Under the pieces are notes generated by a model. The model was not told the DNA's origin and ran no database searches. It saw only the letters and a program-made list of their open reading frames with translations. From Sipunculus nudus (Eukaryota > Annelida > Sipuncula > Golfingiida > Sipunculidae), in contig CM049316.1 in the NCBI GenBank assembly GCA_026874595.1, forward strand, positions 2,928,339 to 2,992,338: 64,000 nt of DNA, in the 5' to 3' direction. Both the position numbers and the translations under genes were made by a program. Shown piece after piece: positions 48,106 through 61,100 of this stretch. Numbering within the stretch: the first letter of the stretch is position 1; each line of letters starts with the position of its first letter.

Positions 48106-50443
48106 TTTGTAAAGTGTTATTATGACATTATAGTGAATCTCTTTTTGTTCAGTCAAGATTTTCTCTGTTATGCTCTGAGAAGATTGTTAAATTTGAACAT
48201 TGTGTTACATGCATTATATACTAGTAGACATACATAGACTATATTTCCATGTCGTAGTTCCACTCTGGCTACTACAGCTGCTATTAATTCACTGCGACAA
48301 AATTGAAGAATTGTCAAACTGAATAATTATCCTGGAATTTTTAAATTTCTGAGAGAAAAAAATATAAGAGAAGAAATTAGAACATTTTGGTTTCATAAAG
48401 TACTGTGAACCTTTTTCATGCACCATTTTAGGATCCTTTGTTTATTTTGTATGTAACTGTACTGTATAAAAAACATGGCTTCACTTTGTTTCACTGATTC
48501 CATGTATGGATGATATTGAGACAAATTATGCTGTAACACAGGATGATATAGATGTGAAGTAACATCGTTACATACAATGGACCTCCTGGGATGATAGTCC
48601 TGTCAAGTCTTGACAAAATCAGCACATAAATGTCCTCCTCACTCACGTTACATTGACCTCCCGGGGACGCGAGACCAGGCTGAGTGTCCTTGGTCTGATG
48701 TTTTATTTAATAAGTCATGGAGTGGTGGATACAGTTATTAATAGCAAAGGTATTTACCTATTGTGTTCAGACCTCCTGGAGAGAGGAGAGCTCGTTAATA
48801 TTCATAAGGCAAGAAATGAAAGGAGGATTACAGTGACAGCTTACTGTTTAACAGGAACATGTCCTGTTATGTATGTCATTAATATTCATGAGGACTAACA
48901 TTTAGTTTAACAGATTTTGTTAATTCAGCATTCAAGAGTTTGTTAAGGACATCTGTGAGAAATCAATAATCTAACTTTTGTATGTTTATTATAAGAGCAG
49001 CTCAGTTTGAATGTAACAAGATGTGCATGTGTCTGCATCAAGATATGGGACTGTCAGTATAAATCTGCCTGTGTGTGATGCCTATCTTCATGGCACTGCT
49101 CATGAATATTAAACAGACCTGACATTGGTATAATCTGTTCATGAATATTAATCAGGCCTTTCCTTGATTTAATTCTTTGGAATGATTGCAGGATAAACTG
49201 TCTGTTACCCTGTCTGCACGCACAGCCCCTGACTGTGGGCAGGTAATGATATCTCTAAGAATAACTTCTTGTACTAATTAGATACTTATATTTTATCTTG
49301 ATCATGCAGTTTTGTGTTTACCTCCACCAACAAAGTTGGCATATGTTAGTTTATCATCATTGTTTATCTGTTTGTATGTCAACACAATTATCTACTCAGT
49401 TTCAAGGATGGGCCCTGGGTGGAGGTACAGATGATTCAATTTTGGATATATCAGTTACATTTTAGTGGATCTTGGTTGCAGGTCCAGTTGTTGGTGGAGG
49501 TATGCTCTCTCTGAGTGCTGTCTGGCTTTCTGTAATATCAGTTAGCTTTTACACAGTTTCTTACTGTATATTTGGGAATGGTCAACTTGATAATCTATAC
49601 TTGAGCATTGAGATGATATGTTTAGAGTGATTAATATGATCTATACACACCTGAACACTTGATGATCAGCTGAGATGAGTCACAGGGTCTGTGTACTAAC
49701 CAGTGGAGAAACAAGAATTAAATCACTGACACACATCGTTTCAGTGAACTACAACAATGACCATGTTGACCAGAGAATCTAACACTAGACATTACACAGA
49801 CAACTGTTATACTGTTATTGAATTTATATCATAAGTGAGTCCTAAAAACTTAAAAAAAAAACATTTTTGCAGTGATATACCTACAGTACTTGTGATATAC
49901 ATGATAGGCTTAGAGAGTAATTCAGTGAACACATGTATGGTTTTATAATAATCATAAAAAATAAAGCTATATAGCTGTCATCATATTCATGTTGAGCCAT
50001 TTAGTCTTGCCTTTACTGCACTTCCTACCTGTTAAACACTGAGCCCATTGCCATGGTGATATCATTTTAAGGTTAATGTTTTATGACCGAGAAGTCATTC
50101 TGCTTTGTCAGAGTCTGTGTCCTGGTTTTGTGAACTGTGCTTGTTCAGGTGATACATTTATTTGCAAATAAACACTAGACCCATGTTTTTGTAGAGTTTT
50201 GTCTTTAACAGGATGACAATGCATTCAGCATCAGTTTTAAAACATTTGTCTAGATAATCTAAAGGAATAAAGCTGGGTGCCAGTTAAATGTGTACAGTTG
50301 TTTTACAGTTCCATAAAAAAGGATGTGAACTTCATGTATATAAGTTGTAGCCACTTTTTCATTTACTTTCACAAAGTAAGTCAGATTTTCATGAGATTGT
50401 TTCTGTAGGTTTTTTAACACCATTATGGTGGATTTTGATTTAC

Positions 50444-50474
<31 letters not shown>

Positions 50475-52374
50475 TAATAATACTAGTAATAAATAATAAT
50501 ATTTAAAGTGACTTGTTTTGACTGAGATATCCATATATAAATGTTGGATGTTATCTGTTCCACTTTCACCTATGCTTTGTATACCCCACACATATTTTTT
50601 TCTTATGTTGTGGAATAGTGTAGTCACCCTTAATGACAGGTATCAGGGTTTAACAAAAATAAATCAGGCTATTTGAGTTAATATCCTTTCTGTTTGATTT
50701 GGTTTTGACATTAACATTTGATTTTGGTGGAAATGTTTTGCACTTTCCTTAAGGCTTTCCCTGTTGTATCAGAAAGTTTTCAGCTATCTGTACTATTTAC
50801 CAGCTTACTTCAGCTTGCTCCAGTGTTGCTGCTCTCAGAGTTTCAGTTTGAGGGCCCATGTATTGATCCGTGTAGCCTGAGGGTCTAAAATAAGACGCAA
50901 GCAATAAAGGACTGGTCAGTAGATCACGAGACAGGGTCTGACACTGCTGTTCTCCCTGACAAAGCGGCAGCAACTCATAAAGGCTAACCTGGCTGGTCCA
51001 GCATGTAGGACAGTCAGCCTCTGTAGTTACAGGACAGGACAGGTTCAGTCAGCTCCTCAGTTTGTGAAGAGAACTGTTTGTCACAGGACTGTGGTGGATG
51101 CCTGTTAATTTGGCTTAAATTTTATAATACATTATCTGATGTACCAATACATATTTCACTACTGCACTTAAATGATACACTAAATGTTCAAGGTATCTCA
51201 CCAAGCATTATCACCATATGGCAATTTTAACAGTTAGTGCAGTGGAAATAAAAAAAATCATATGTGCAAAAATTGTTCTGTCAGATATTAATTCATATTA
51301 GAGCCATCAGTGATTGTATTGGTCCACCTGCATTGATTGTCAAACCAGTATATATCAGTATTTCTGGTGCGTATTATACTATAGTAGTACTACTACCTGA
51401 CTCCCTTGTTAGTACACACCACATAATGTGACCCTGTATGCCTGGTCTCATTTGAGTGGTCACCATTGAAATATAGCAGGGGTTATCCCCTGCCAATCTT
51501 TATTCCACATCAGAGTGTGACAGGTCAATCTCGTTAACATGACCGGTATGATTATTAACAGCTTCTGGTCACCCCTATCAGCTGTTCTCTTGCAATTTAG
51601 TGATACTGAACTGATCAGTCCTGGAAATGCAGTTCAGCTTTTTGTCACATTGAGTAGTTCTTACCTCAAAGGAGGTTATGTCTTCACCTAGTCATTTTGT
51701 TGGTTTGTTTGTCTGTTTCCTGCATTATGCAAAACTATAGAACCAGTTCCATAAAACTTTGTTGTGTGATGGGCATGAGCCTGGGCAGAGCCTGTTAAAT
51801 TTCGGTAGAGATCCGAATAATGGGATTGTGGCATACACTGTATTCAGGGTCATTTTTGTTTAACAGTGTAATCCACATGCCCAGGATTATATGGTGTCCA
51901 TGCAAATCTGTCAATTTTCTATCACAGCAAATTATATAAACCACCACTGGTTTCTGTGGCAACCAGCAATTTTCATGCACTACTGATACTAACAGTTTTA
52001 AAGCTCCTACCAACAGTATAATGTTTGCTGACAGAAGTAAACAGTGCCAGCAGCCCAGCTTTGAACATAAGCATGTGCCACCACTGGTATGTGTATAAAA
52101 TAATCTGTATTTCAAAACAAATAGGTTTGCAGAGTGTTTTATCCTGGCGTGTGCCTCTCATTTACACACAGTGTGTAGATTCACCCAGCAGATAATGTGT
52201 CAGTGGCAGTCATTTGAGTTGTTACCTATCTCTCCAATGATTTGTTTCAGTGTAGTCAGTAAAAGCATAATACAAGGCAGGTACCAGGCTGAGCGCATGC
52301 TAGTCAACCCACTGACATGAAACTGGTGTTAATTTGTGCCTTGGTACACTAAACAGGTACCTTATAATCACATG
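48106..52374. other. Low-copy intronic sequence
   Basis: No exon was recognised. It contains an AAT microsatellite (about 50446-50500) and a cluster of TTAATATTCAT-type motifs in both orientations at 48797-49155. Confidence 0.45.
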
Positions 52375-52458
52375 CAGTAGAACCTGTCTTAAAGACCACC
52401 TGTCTAATAAGACCACCTGTCTTTTAAGATCACCTGTCTAATAAGACCACCCTTGAGT
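52375..52458 (+). repeat. Short 17-bp repeat locus (about 4.5 units)
   Basis: Starts CAGTAGAACCTGTCTTAAAG, continues with ACCACCTGTCTAATAAG units and closes GACCACCCTTGAGT. The closing text and about 40 bp beyond it match the end of the large array at 62619-63205, so both are the same interspersed repeat at different copy number. Confidence 0.85.
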
Positions 52459-54124
52459 CCACCAAAAGCTATCACATTGGTTGTAACTGATCTTTCTTGC
52501 CAGTCCAACAGGTGGTATTGTTGTACTGGGTTCTCTGTATTACTATGTGGGATATATTTAACATGTCTAGCAACCAAGTTAAAAGTACTGACATGATAAT
52601 TATTACCTTGATAACCTGTTTTACTGAATATATAATATGGTGAATGTAGCATTATGTTTTCATTATAAACTTTTATAATGTACAAGTATGTTATACAGTA
52701 TTGAATTAACTGTGATCACTTCTGTATTTCCATTATATGAATCATAACAATTTGAACTCACTGGACCACTTTTGTTTTACTATGGACATTTTACAACCTA
52801 ATGACAGTGCAGTAACAAATTCACCAAGATCACTCTTGCATTATCATATTTATGATGTATCTAGATTATACCTTAATCAATTCATTGTTATCACTATAGT
52901 TTATCATACTTCTGAGATGCAGGTAATACAGTAATGAATTCATATATGTATATCAGTTCCTGAAAATTATGATAAATCAGCACACCATGCCATTTCTGAC
53001 ACATAGTATGTATTTAGGTTTGACCAGGTCAGACATTCATTAATTCAGTGGAGTAGAGCTTTATAATAGGTTTATATAAAGTTTATAGATCGAGAGTAAC
53101 ACCCTTTGATCAGGCTAGTCTTTGAGCTACATTTCAGCAGTAAAGCCTTAACTATGCTCACACAAATATTTGATATGTATTGTAGTGGAATAATCCACCT
53201 GTCAGTGAGAGGTTATTATACAGCACTGTGATGAATGGGAGTGTCGGGTGATAGTGGTAGCTCAGAGTGTTTGTTTTGCGTGTTGAGGTGGAGAAATACC
53301 TGATACCATGCTCATTAAAGGTGAATAGTAAGCAGATTTACTGGAATTTATATGAAGCTGCTTAATGTAAGTCTGAATGTATGTACACCCATCAGCCTTC
53401 CCGATGGTGGGTAATTGAACAAATAGTTGTACATATTAACATTATGAAATACATAGCCCAATTAAATAAGAAGGTCAGATCCTGGCCCATTTAGAGTATT
53501 ATGACCTTATACAGCAAGTTCCTGATGTTTCCATCTTAGCTGTGCCTGGCACTGAAAATGTACTACTAGATCTATACAAATAGTTTTGTACTAGTAGATC
53601 TGTACCTGTCACCAAAGTCTCAAGTTGGCAATATGACAATTTTAGTTTGTTCAATCCAAAACAAATTGCATGGTCAAAACTAGGACTTATGATACATAAC
53701 CTCACAGTGAGTATATTTCACTCATTTAAAGCTGATTTGAGTTTAGTGGCTGTGTTCCTGCCAGATTATTACCTGTGGCATATTAAAGCCAGAGAGTGAT
53801 GTAGATGAAAAACGAAAAGAAAATAGTCAGAGTACGATTGTATATGTATTGATCTTACTTGCTGCCTCGTGAAGGCTCTATGTTGTGACACTGTAGGGAA
53901 TTCCTCAGCCAGGTTTATGATACAAGGACCACGGAAAACAACAAGGTCTTCAACTCTAATATACGCCTGCCACCTGGTTCTTTTTAGATCAAAATCTTCC
54001 CTGGATCAGTCAACTTAGGTAGTTTTCGGAGAGAATGGATTCTCGATTTAATAATTTGTAGCAAACTCCAGAGCACTGCATGTTGTACCATGTGCCGTGG
54101 CAGTGCTTGATATTGATTTCACAG

Positions 54125-54246
54125 GTTTTCTTAATTAAGACATCCATGGTCGGCAAAGCCCCTCTGACGAAGAGTGATGCCCTGACAGGAGGAGGCAGAA
54201 AGGGCTTAGTTTATCAGTTACAAAATCAAGAGTTTGATAAATTGCT
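54125..54246 (+). CDS. Speculative alternative exon within Spire intron 1
   Basis: An acceptor-like TGATTTCACAG precedes, and a donor-like GTATGT follows, a 122-nt stretch open in one frame. It encodes MVGKAPLTKSDALTGGG, then RKGLVYQLQNQEFDKLL. It cannot be spliced in frame from exon 1 (phase 1 entry meets a stop at once), so it could only be an alternative first coding exon using the internal ATG. No homology was recognised. It may well be chance. Confidence 0.15.
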
Positions 54247-54636
54247 GTATGTCAGAATTTGTATAATTTTTTTTTTACCACATACAATGATCCCTTGGAA
54301 ATCAGAAAAATAATCACTATCACAAGTCTTGGTCAGTTTGTTTTATTTATAGCAACCTTTTACATGTTTGCTGAATGTCCAGCTGACTATTAGGAGCTGG
54401 GCTACAGATGTTACATTTAGTGTTTGGGAGTACTAAGTCAGCATTTATGTCATAGGTCTCCACTGATTCCACAGGATTGGGTCATAGTGACATATTTTCT
54501 ATTAACTGAGTGGTTAAAGAGCTGGATTGTCTGGACAATGTTTGCGGGTTGTTTTTCTTTTTTTTTCACATGTTTTTTACACTTCCTTGCAGGTCTAAAG
54601 TTCTCGTGTGACTACATTAGATTATAGTGTGGAAGG

Positions 54637-54671
54637 TCAGCTGGGCGCCATGGCCCATAGGTCTCATGTAG
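54637..54671 (+). repeat. Solo terminus related to the composite element
   Basis: GTCAGCTGGGCGCCATGGCC followed by CATAGGTCTCATGT resembles the ends at 2961-2993 (inverted) and 40279-40311. No matching hairpin start was seen nearby, so it is a fragment. Confidence 0.5.
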
Positions 54672-54762
54672 AGTACTGATATGGCAGTATGATTTAAAGT
54701 GGGGAGAAAGTGTCTTAATTAGAACATCATATGAAGTTATTAACGATAACAAGTATATATAT

Positions 54763-56738
54763 GTCAAGGCCCTGATTGCAATCTGGACGGATCTTAGATC
54801 TGTCCAGCCCAAATTGCGATCGCAGTTCAGGCCGGCCCAAACTGTGATCCCAATCCAGGCTGGCCAGATCTTAGATCCGTCCAGCCTAGATTGCGATCGC
54901 AGTTTAGTCCAGCCCAGACTGCGATCCTGTCTTTCTTGCTTCAGGATCGCAATCTGGACTGGACAGATCTAAGATCTGTCCAGTCAAGATTTCGATCCTA
55001 AACTTGACCAGCCCATATTGCGATCCATGCGATCCAAGTGCTTCAGCTTGTTAATTTATAGTTATATTAAAATTTTTAAAAAAAATAATTTATGTCAAAA
55101 TTTTAAAATTTTACTCAGACAAGTACTGATTAAATATGCCAATATGTTTCACTAGATGTTAATATTAAGACTAGTGGCTGTATCAGCTGTCACAAGACTA
55201 TATAAATAATCAAAATCTGTATTGCTGGTTCCTCAATTTATGTTAATAAAATTAAACTTGCCCATCTCTGGTTTTCTCCTTGTACAATTTATAGGGTGTT
55301 CTTATGCTTGAGTTATTTTTTATTCTTATAATGGTTTCATAGCTGAGATTGCTTTTAATTTTTTTTTTACATTTTTTTAAATAAAAATATTTAAATATGA
55401 TAAAAAAATCAGATCTTAGACAAGTTCTCTTTATGATTTCTGTAATGTTGATAATTGTCATAAGACTTTTGCTATGTGCTTAGATTGATGTCCAAAGTGA
55501 ATATGATAGTTTTATGTTTAAATATAAATTAAAGCCATAAAACCAGGTACTTATGATCATTATGATCATACTTATGATCAATTTGTGAAATTAGTAAATT
55601 CTGGATTCTCAAGAACTTTGTTTTGCTGAAACTGAATAAATACCAGACATGATAAGAATACTTTGCAAATATATTTGAATGCGAATATGAATATATGTAC
55701 TCTATAATTTCATCCATAAAAATAGGAATAAAGGTATAAATGAAAGTATTTGAATACAAATGCAAATACTTTCAAAATGTAATCATGAATGTATTCATGA
55801 ATACATTCTATAATATTATTTTAATAATCATTTATTTCGATTATATTATTAAAAGATCTTTTCATATGATGCTGTTATTATTTTTAATTTAAATTATATT
55901 TGACACAATATTTGTTTTTAATTTATAATAAATAGTTATATAATTTAAGTTTTATTCTTGGGTAGGGATAACCAGTAATTATTAAATAAAAGTTCTCATT
56001 TGTAAAAATCAGAATTACCATGACTGATAATGGACAGGTTTTTTTTTTCAAATAATTCTACTGCAATGTAGATAAAGTTATATGGCCAAGTCAAAACCTA
56101 TGTGAAAAAAGCACACCATTTCCAACTGTATATAATATAAATGACATCAATCCTCTTCCCTGACTCCAAGGATATTATCATAATCTTACATAACTTGAGT
56201 TAAACACCATCTGCTCATAATACAGCTTATATTACCACACAAAACCTGCACTTGCCTACCTCCTTTTCCAAATCATATTTTGTGAGCATATAAAACCCAA
56301 GGGGTCCTTGTTACCTTTTTTATCAACAACCATGCAATACTAAATGAGTTGGTGATACATCCCATGTTTCACTCCTGTGATATGAAGGAGTGAAAATTTC
56401 TTTCTGTATTATAATTGTATTTATTATGGGAAAATGGTACAATGCAATACCAAATGAGTTGGTAAAACAACCAATGTTTCACTCATGAGATCGTAAAAGC
56501 ATGGATCGCAATATGGGCTGGTCAAGTTAAGGATCGCAATCTTGGCTGGACTGATCTTAGATCTGTCCAGACCAGATTGCAATCTTGAAGTAAGAAAGAC
56601 AGGATCGCAGTCTGGGCCTGATTAAACTGCGATCGCAATCTAGGCTGGACGGATCTAAGATCTGGCCAGCCTGAACTGCAATCGCAATTTGGGCTGGACA
56701 GATCTAAGATCCGTCCAGATCGCAATCTGGGCCTTGAC
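54763..56738. mobile_element. Fold-back element with ~250-bp inverted repeats built from palindromes
   Basis: 54763-55033 and 56480-56738 are inverted copies of each other. Each begins GTCAAGGCCC and carries three near-perfect 25-bp palindromes (arms CTGGACAGATCT and AGATCTGTCCAG around one base). GCGATCGC or close variants and GGATCGCAATCTGG text lie between them. Both outer flanks are (AT)n, so a target duplication cannot be defined. The interior contains interspersed repeat B (55515-56283) and a diverged direct repeat with AAATGAGTTGGT (about 56330-56380 and 56433-56483). No transposase was found. The Arg/Leu/Ser-rich frame in the right arm is read-through. Confidence 0.85.
55515..56283 (-). 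repeat. Interspersed repeat, pair member B
   Basis: Inverted homologue of 12306-12925, sharing AAAGCCATAAAACCAGGTAC, AGTTATATGGCCAAGTC and ATTACCACACAAAACC. It sits inside the fold-back element, so either it was captured or the fold-back arms flank its insertion. Confidence 0.7.
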
Positions 56739-56841
56739 ATATATATATATGTGTATATATTCCATCATTCAGTCTCTAATACTTCAGTCTTTCAAGCATC
56801 CTGTAAGGATAGCAACATTTTGGCTTATTTAATTGAAGCAT

Positions 56842-57245
56842 GTCAGACATGGTCTCAATGCTGTACAGACATGGTCTCAGTGCTGTCCAGACATGGTCTC
56901 AGTGCTGTACAGACATGGTCTCAGTGCTGTGCAGACATGGTCTCAGTGCTGTCCAGACATGGTCTCAGTGCTGTGCAGACATGGTCTCAGTGCTGTGCAG
57001 ACATGGTCTCAGTGCTGTGCAGACATGGTCTCAGTGCTGTGCAGACATGGTCTCAGTGCTGTGCAGACATGGTCTCAGTGCTGTGCAGACATGGTCTCAG
57101 TGCGGTGCAGACATGGTCTCAGTGCTGTGCAGATATGGTCTCAGTGCTGTGCAGACATGGTCTCAGTGCTGTGCAGACATGGTCTCAGTGCTGTACAGAC
57201 ATGGTCTCAGTGCTGTGCAGATATGGTCTCAGTGCTGTACAGACT
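56842..57245 (+). repeat. 22-bp tandem array, about 18 units
   Basis: The unit is GCAGACATGGTCTCAGTGCT plus GT, with a few GTACAG, GTCCAG and GATATGG variants. None of the three plus-strand frames has a stop inside it, and since 22 is not a multiple of three they encode the same 22-residue cycle. It starts about 100 bp right of the fold-back element. It is not considered coding. Confidence 0.95.
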
Positions 57246-58108
57246 GCTTATTATGTTCAGGTTTGCCTTAATTGATCACAGTGCTTCACAGATGATTAGC
57301 CAAGCAGGGGTTTCTTGCTCATCGTCTCTAGTTATTTATTGGTTGTTCATGTGCAGTATAAAAATACGTATCCATGCAGCTGGGCCATAACATCAAACCT
57401 GGAATCGTAAACCGCCTATTAACAAGCTATTAACAAATTTTTACTGCTGAAGAAAGTGCGTATTCTGAAGGTGCCCTGCGGACCATTTTATGCGTTCCCA
57501 AAGTGATTGTGAAATAGCAATATCTGTATTTATTGCTTACCAAATTTATACCTTTATGATTTGAATTGTTGGCATTTTTGGATGTTACTCTGATATATTC
57601 AGGGTGTATTTTTTCATGCTGTGGACAGTAAGATCATGTGTTTGTCAGGTCATGAGGCTGATGACTGTACCAATCTCATCGCATACTGGAAAACCCTGTT
57701 ATATCAAACTCTGTGACTTAAATACTCTGCTTGTGCTGTATTTATAGGCGTGAAGTTTCTTCCAATTTTTAATGAAATTATTACTAGGTAATTAAGGTAA
57801 AACTACTTTTGTCCAGAAGCCTGTAACAATAAAGTATCCTACAATACAATACATTTCATGAGACTTAACTCACAATATGATTCATTAAACAACATCTTTA
57901 TATGTTATAAATTAGGTTTCAAGTTGAATTTTTCCTTGTTTTCAGAAATGTAATTAAGTTAACTCTCATAAAATTTATTTTAAAGTTTTACTGTTATTGT
58001 TTGTATGAGTGGTATAGTCTTATTGGGTGTGGTTTTTATTACTGGTAACTCTATCATTTAAGTAATTAGTGCTGTCATATGGTTATATTTTCTTTCTTTT
58101 CTTTACAG

Positions 58109-58143
58109 GTCCCAATGAAAAGAGGGCTTGCTCACAAGCAGAT
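58109..58143 (+). CDS. spire: Spire-type actin nucleator, exon 2 (35-nt small exon)
   Basis: A strong acceptor (long CTTT-rich tract, TTTACAG) and a donor GTAAGC bound a 35-nt exon. Joined to the phase-1 end of exon 1 it reads GPNEKRACSQAD with no stop and ends in phase 0. In vertebrate Spire, as I recall the family, the KIND domain at this point has a variable linker leading to a SQ-containing stretch just before the conserved helix ending in ALDYGL, which fits the CSQAD here. The next exon, which should carry that helix, was not found before 64000. Confidence rests on splice signals, phase and linker similarity; such a short exon cannot be proven from sequence alone. Confidence 0.6.
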
Positions 58144-61100
58144 GTAAGCATATTTATTTCTTGTTAAAAATACATGTTAATGAGCTTAATGTTCTCCTGC
58201 CATTAATCATAAAATCCAAGCAGCATTCACCATCGAGTCAATAAGATTTGAGTCTGTGTCTGATCACATCAAAGCTTTATGGATCATAGCAATGAACTGT
58301 TGAATGAAGCAATTATGCATACAGCAGTGGTTGGCTTGATGTGGTGTCTGTTACTTTGTTCATTTATTAAAATTAAACCATCTTAACCTGTCTGCAGTCT
58401 TTCCTCGGGGAAACAACACACGGCTTGCATGATATTTAAAGCCAGCAGATATTAAAAGAGAGCTCATTATTTACAAATTACTACAGCATGGTTAGTCTTT
58501 TAGATGATGGAATTTTTTATCCATGCAGTAAAACTATAGGGATTAAGATCATTTTGAAAATTTTATTGACTTTAAATTTGAGGTTTTGTCCTCAAAAATA
58601 GTTATTATTGAACAAGTTTGTAGTTCCAAATTGACATAGTTTACAAGAAAATAAATGATAATATCTGTATTACAGATCTCAGTTTAATTTTGAACTTCAA
58701 ACATGATTGAATGCTTGTGTATAAACTCTGATATACTATGAATACACTATTCACAAACTTTTATAAAATGGGTTACTCTGTTTATTCCAATTTGGTGACC
58801 CCTCTAATTTCTCGACCCAAAAAAATATTTTGAAAGCATAATTTCTAAAATGACTCTAATTTTGTGACTGCTGACGATGTTTTCTGTCGACGATGTTAAG
58901 GTGAAATGCCTCCGTCTCTCGCGGGTACTACAGTTTGTATCTGACTAGATTCTTATGACACTGAGCATCCACATCAAACTTGAGCTTGTTTGCAGAAAAA
59001 TTTTTGAAGAAACAAAGATGGCTGGTTCATAATATATAAACATGATAAAGGTGTCCGTGACCAAGCAAACTCGTGTACCATTCCTGGTACGCACATGGCC
59101 TGTGTGCAATTCACGCAGGATATTTAGCAATAAAGATAAAAAATAGAGCAGATTCTATTGATATTTATCTTGATTAATATAAATTGTTATTTCATGTACA
59201 TTTATTGTCTAGGGAAAGAATAATTTTCTGTTTCATTACATAGTTAATTTCTTACAAGAATTGTGGAAGCATGCGTGATAGAACAACTGTTTCACAGATG
59301 GAACTATCATCTTAGTTAAGTTTGTTTGACCACGGTTAGTTTTTGGATGAGTGTCCGCGCGTACAAAACAGGGTCCGATCAAGGGCACAGGAGCTAGGAC
59401 CATTTCCGGTCATATGTATTTTAATGCGCCTTTACTTTCCTATATTTATTACGTATTATGCAAATAAAAGTTATCTGATTATAGCCAGTTATTTTTTATA
59501 AAGTCTTCTTCCAACTTGCGTGCAGCTGCTTATCCCTTTTCGGCCCGCTGATATCACCGCCTGGTGGGTAAACTTGAAACAACTGGTAGTTACAGGAGTT
59601 GCCGTCTGATGTCAAGTGATCGTACCTGCACGCCAAGTAGTGATCTTATTGCAGAGTGACTGAGCTCAGTTTGATTAGTCATTTGCGGACTCCGTATAAT
59701 TCATGTGACGGTTGGAAGCCCGTTTGTAGGAAATACTGATAAGCTAACAAAACAAACTTTTAAATACCCATATTATCACTCAATCAAAATGACCGCTCGA
59801 GAGTCAGAGCGGCTCGGCGTCTTTTGGAAAGGTTATCCAAGCGCATGCTTTGAAAATATCAACCACCGCAAATTCAGCAGAAAGATACTTTTCAAATATC
59901 CTCCAAAATCTTGACCTCTTAGAAAATTAATAATTTTTTGGGGTCGCCAAATTAGAATAAATATGGTATACTTGATAATGGCCTTTATAAATATAAAATA
60001 TGAGATTAGAAATGTAAATGCTAGACAAGGGTGTTCCAACAAGCTGGGGAGGTCCACTTCAGAGTCAGGAACTGCTGTCTAAAGATGCATTTATTTTCCA
60101 TGTACCAGTATGGTCAGGTCTGAATCTGCAGGCATACATATTCTCCATAGTGCACAATCCATCAAATGTGTTTTCATAATTATGTAAGGTGTTCTTATTA
60201 AGAATCTGTAGCTGCCTCCTGTACACTGCAACTATACTTCATTCATTTCAAATCTGAAATCCAGAAATAATTTAATAATCACATATTGTTTTGATCATCA
60301 AACTGCCTTCAACCTTCTTGACATGTGTCCAGAAATTATCAGCTGCAAGCAATACTAAACAGTGACTGTTAACCTTGAATGACCAACCCCCCCCCCCCCC
60401 ACCGGCTTAACAGTAATCAAGGAAAATTAATTAAAGAACATGAGCCTTAAGAGGCCCTGAGGAGAGCGCTATTGATTTGAAGCCTGGTGGATGTAATATC
60501 TCAGTGAGAGTACCGGGGACTTGGGCTTCTGATTACCAGGAAAACCTAGAATTACACATGCTAAATGGATTGGTTATGGCTGCAGATTCCTGTTTAATGT
60601 AACATAAGGGAAATCTGTGTACAAGTCAGGATCTGATGTTCGGGTCTCAACTAGCTCCTGAAGGAGGCTTGTTTTGAGAAGTGGCTTATATAATGTTTAG
60701 GTTCATACAGACAGGGGCCCAGGTTTCTTGCAGTGTCCCTGTCAGGGGTATACAGCAGTTAGATTCTGTCAGGATCATATGAAGGACTGACTATATACAT
60801 ATCACCCCAGCTGATACCTACTGCAGTCTGTTCCATAGTGGGGGATTATTGGTGTATCAGTATTGGTGATAATTATGAAAGCTTCCCATTTTGTATTAAT
60901 TTAAGTGACCATGATGATCCATCATCCTGAGCTCTCCTGTAACAGAGAATGAAATATTTAATTCAAACAGTAGTAGCATTATGTGCTTCCTCTATGTCAC
61001 TTCATGAAGTGACTGCACTAGATGATGTATTGAATGAACCAGGTACTCTGGCAGCTATTTAAAAGGAATTTATCATCATACCCCTAAAAAAGTCTTAGTA

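Larger units (their letters stand above)
31440..58108 (+). other. Intron 1 of the Spire-like gene (26.7 kb)
   Basis: Bounded by donor GTAGGT at 31440 and acceptor TTTCTTTCTTTTCTTTACAG ending at 58108. It is packed with tandem arrays and mobile elements listed separately. Stretches 31493-33260, 36990-37430, 38900-39770 and 57250-58100 show no other feature. C-runs lie at 37158-37172 and other places. Confidence 0.7.

Noticed and set aside
54763-55033. GCGATCGC-rich patch as possible bacterial contamination
   Set aside because: It is part of the inverted arms of a fold-back element embedded in typical AT-rich host sequence.
56751-57390. Three overlapping Cys/Trp/Ser-rich frames
   Set aside because: The 22-bp array read in each of three frames, with no conserved start or splice context.
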